A stretch of 64,000 nucleotides of DNA from Hominimerdicola alba (GTDB taxonomy: Bacteria > Bacillota > Clostridia > Oscillospirales > Ruminococcaceae): the NCBI RefSeq assembly GCF_900109655.1, contig NZ_FOAT01000013.1:35679-99678 (forward strand), in the 5' to 3' direction. This document shows, piece by piece, positions 62,561-64,000 of the stretch; positions within the stretch are counted from its first letter, which is position 1; each line of letters starts with the position of its first letter. The notes under the pieces were generated by a model. That model was not told where the DNA came from. It saw nothing but the letters and a program-made list of their open reading frames with translations, and ran no database searches. A program made the position numbers and the translations under genes.

Positions 62561-63169
62561 ATGGCAACGATAAATAATCCCGAAAACTTTATTTCAGGGA
62601 GCATGAAGAATGTCACGGAGGTCTACCGTGTTCAGATACTGCTGGCATATTTCCTCAGCAGGATAAATCAGCTTTGCACACCTAATCAGCTGACGGAGAT
62701 AGCGACAGGCGAGGGGATAGTGAACTATTTCGACTATACCGCCGCAATAAGCGCTATGCTGGAGAACGGCACTATCGAGGTGGCGGAGATAGAGGGGACG
62801 GAGTACTATCGTCTTACCGAAAAGGGCAAGAGCGGTGCGGAGAGCTTCAAGAAGCAGGTGGAGAAGAGCCTGAGGGACAAGATATACGCATCTGGGCTCA
62901 GATTATTCGCACAGCTGAAGAGCGAGATGGATATAAGCTTCGACGTGACCCCTGAGGGAAGCGGTTTCAACGTGGGATGCAGGTATCTCGACGGCGATAT
63001 GACCCTTATGGATATCAACCTTTATGCACCCGATGAAGATCAGGCGAATTTTATCAAATCGAAGATAAAGATGAACCCTACGGATTTCTATTGCAGGGTC
63101 ATTGACTATATAATAGATAATGAGGAGTATGTGCCCAGCGTTGCGGAAAACGAGGGTATGCTTTTCTGA
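62561..63169 (+). CDS. DUF4364 family protein
   Basis: 202 residues. A winged-helix-like N-terminus (VQILLAYFLSRINQLCTPNQ, then YYRLTEKGKSGAE) and a beta C-terminal domain (YCRVIDYIIDNEEY) match DUF4364, found across Clostridia. AAGGAGG lies only three bases before ATG 62561, unusually close; a later ATG (about codon 16) may be used. DNA-binding is inferred from the fold. Confidence 0.8.
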   Translation: MATINNPENFISGSMKNVTEVYRVQILLAYFLSRINQLCTPNQLTEIATGEGIVNYFDYTAAISAMLENGTIEVAEIEGTEYYRLTEKGKSGAESFKKQVEKSLRDKIYASGLRLFAQLKSEMDISFDVTPEGSGFNVGCRYLDGDMTLMDINLYAPDEDQANFIKSKIKMNPTDFYCRVIDYIIDNEEYVPSVAENEGMLF

Positions 63170-63309
63170 TATTTATGCTGCGGTATTTAGCGCCCGAATC
63201 AGGGCTGATATCGCAGTTTTTTTATTGCCGTTTGTAATGGTTGATTTTAACTGTCGAAAATGAACAGAAATTTCGTGAAATAACGAAAATCGTTTTACAT
63301 CGAAAACTG

Positions 63310-63338
63310 TTGACAAACGCGAAAAATGGTGCTATAAT
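63310..63338 (+). promoter_or_regulatory. rrn promoter P1
   Basis: TTGACA, 17-bp spacer, TATAAT, exact consensus. Confidence 0.85.
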
Positions 63339-63469
63339 AATTAAGCTGTCAACGAGAGAGCACGAAAGAGCGAAAGAGCGCAGGAAACTTAGGGATAAGA
63401 GAACGAGCGCGGGAGTAGTTCGGAAGAGCGAAACTCAAAAAAACAGCAAAAATTTATCACGAAAACCTC

Positions 63470-63498
63470 TTGACAAAAAGGAGAAAAAGTGATATAAT
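63470..63498 (+). promoter_or_regulatory. rrn promoter P2
   Basis: TTGACA, 17-bp spacer, TATAAT, exact consensus, 160 bp after P1. Confidence 0.85.
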
Positions 63499-63576
63499 GA
63501 AAAGTACCGCACAAGAGAAAAGTTCAGAAATCGAACTGATCTGAAAAGAAACTTCGAAAAAAGTTCTGAAAAAGGC

Positions 63577-63605
63577 TTGACAAACGAAGAAAAATGTGGT
63601 ATAAT
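63577..63605 (+). promoter_or_regulatory. rrn promoter P3
   Basis: TTGACA, 17-bp spacer, TATAAT, exact consensus, 107 bp after P2. Flanks resemble P4. Confidence 0.85.
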
Positions 63606-63676
63606 AAAAAAGCTTATAACGCACTAAAGACTCTGAAAAGAGTTCAAAAAATCTTCAAAAAACTTCTGAAAAGGGG

Positions 63677-63705
63677 TTGACAAATGAAGAAAAGTGTGAT
63701 ATAAT
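63677..63705 (+). promoter_or_regulatory. rrn promoter P4
   Basis: TTGACA, 17-bp spacer, TATAAT, exact consensus, 100 bp after P3 and about 190 bp before 16S. Confidence 0.85.
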
Positions 63706-63895
63706 AAATGAGTTGTCTGACAAAGACAGATAACAAAAAGGCATCTTGAAAATTGAACAACCAAGAATACGAAAACCCTTGAAAATACTTTGAGTAAAAG
63801 TATTCAAAAGTCAAGTACAAGACTAAAAAAATGTACACGTTCAGTGAAACGAAACTGAGATCATAATTACTCTGAAGAGAGTATTAGGATACAAC

Positions 63896-64000
63896 TTTAT
63901 TAAGAGTTTGATCCTGGCTCAGGACGAACGCTGGCGGCACGCTTAACACATGCAAGTCGAACGAGCGAAAGGTGCTTGCACCTCTAGCTAGTGGCGGACG
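63896..64000 (+). rRNA. rrs: 16S ribosomal RNA (5' end, partial)
   Basis: AGAGTTTGATCCTGGCTCAG at 63903-63922 is the universal 5' 16S sequence (E. coli position 8 onward), followed by GACGAACGCTGGCGGCACGC and the TAACACATGCAAGTCGAACG that ends the conserved block. The gene runs off the right edge. The V1 sequence AGCGAAAGGTGCTTGCACCT suits a Ruminococcus-type Firmicute. Confidence 0.98.

Larger units (their letters stand above)
63170..63895 (+). other. rRNA operon upstream region and leader
   Basis: This 726-bp stretch has four tandem promoters and about 190 bp of leader. ATACTTT and AAAGTAT at about 63785 form a stem in the leader, and TTGAAAATTGAACAA at 63748 resembles the antitermination leader of Firmicute rrn operons. 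An 83-codon ORF over the promoters is not a gene. Confidence 0.75.

Noticed and set aside
63241..63492. 83-aa ORF upstream of 16S
   Set aside because: It covers rrn promoters P1 and P2, has no ribosome site and is low in complexity.

Overview
The window looks like chromosome from a ruminal or gut Ruminococcus, most likely close to R. albus. The evidence is a GH10 xylanase with a CBM22 module, a type I dockerin protein, Firmicute-type sigma-A promoters (TTGACA-17-TATAAT), strong AGGAGG ribosome sites, SRP-operon gene order, and a 16S rRNA 5' end at the right edge. The species call is inference from gene content. No phage, complete insertion sequence, tRNA or CRISPR array was seen.

Layout. 0-8 kb: the end of a secreted xylanase, the iorBA pair for arylpyruvate oxidation, a dockerin-bearing beta-helix-like protein and a type I pullulanase. 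8-14 kb: a long minus-strand run with HIT, Psd, PssA, a flippase-like membrane protein and an MraY-family transferase, so envelope lipid and wall synthesis; one member carries a likely frameshift. 14.4-17.5 kb: four tiny membrane proteins ahead of a NatAB-like ABC exporter, with tandem TGTATATACA-type palindromes upstream. 17.5-28 kb: an acyl-CoA ligase, then a complete sortase-pilus operon (1847-aa glycine-rich tip adhesin, LPFTG backbone pilin, class C sortase). 28-33 kb: a FemX-like enzyme, a FliB-like protein and an XRE-type regulator separated by a 350-bp foldback element. 33-36 kb: ylxM-ffh-small membrane protein-rpsP-khpA. 36-42 kb: aldo/keto reductase, lipoprotein, and two COG0523 GTPases around a novel protein, with a pair of foldback repeats. 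42-45 kb: a secreted protein built from four pilin-head-like repeats. 45-51 kb: zinc-ribbon protein, EF-P, PPi-PFK, sirtuin, lipoprotein, VOC protein and a GT-C-like membrane protein. 51-56 kb: repeat-rich spacers around a DRE-TIM aldolase, an AraC regulator and a DUF3592-like protein. 56-63 kb: aroB, aroA and aroC interleaved with cupin, SMI1/KNR4, DUF7832-like, Nudix and two DivIVA-like small paralogues, then a DUF4364 protein. 63.2-64 kb: four tandem consensus promoters driving an rRNA operon.

The items most worth a second look are the sortase-pilus operon, the pilin-repeat protein with a direct-repeat-bounded C-terminal cassette, the CobW GTPase fused to a YcgQ/DUF1980-like tail, the small-membrane-protein/ABC cluster with its operators, and three families of foldback repeats, one pair of which shows compensatory stem changes.

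Family names come from reading translated sequence without database searches. Start codons were moved where a ribosome binding site clearly favoured another codon.
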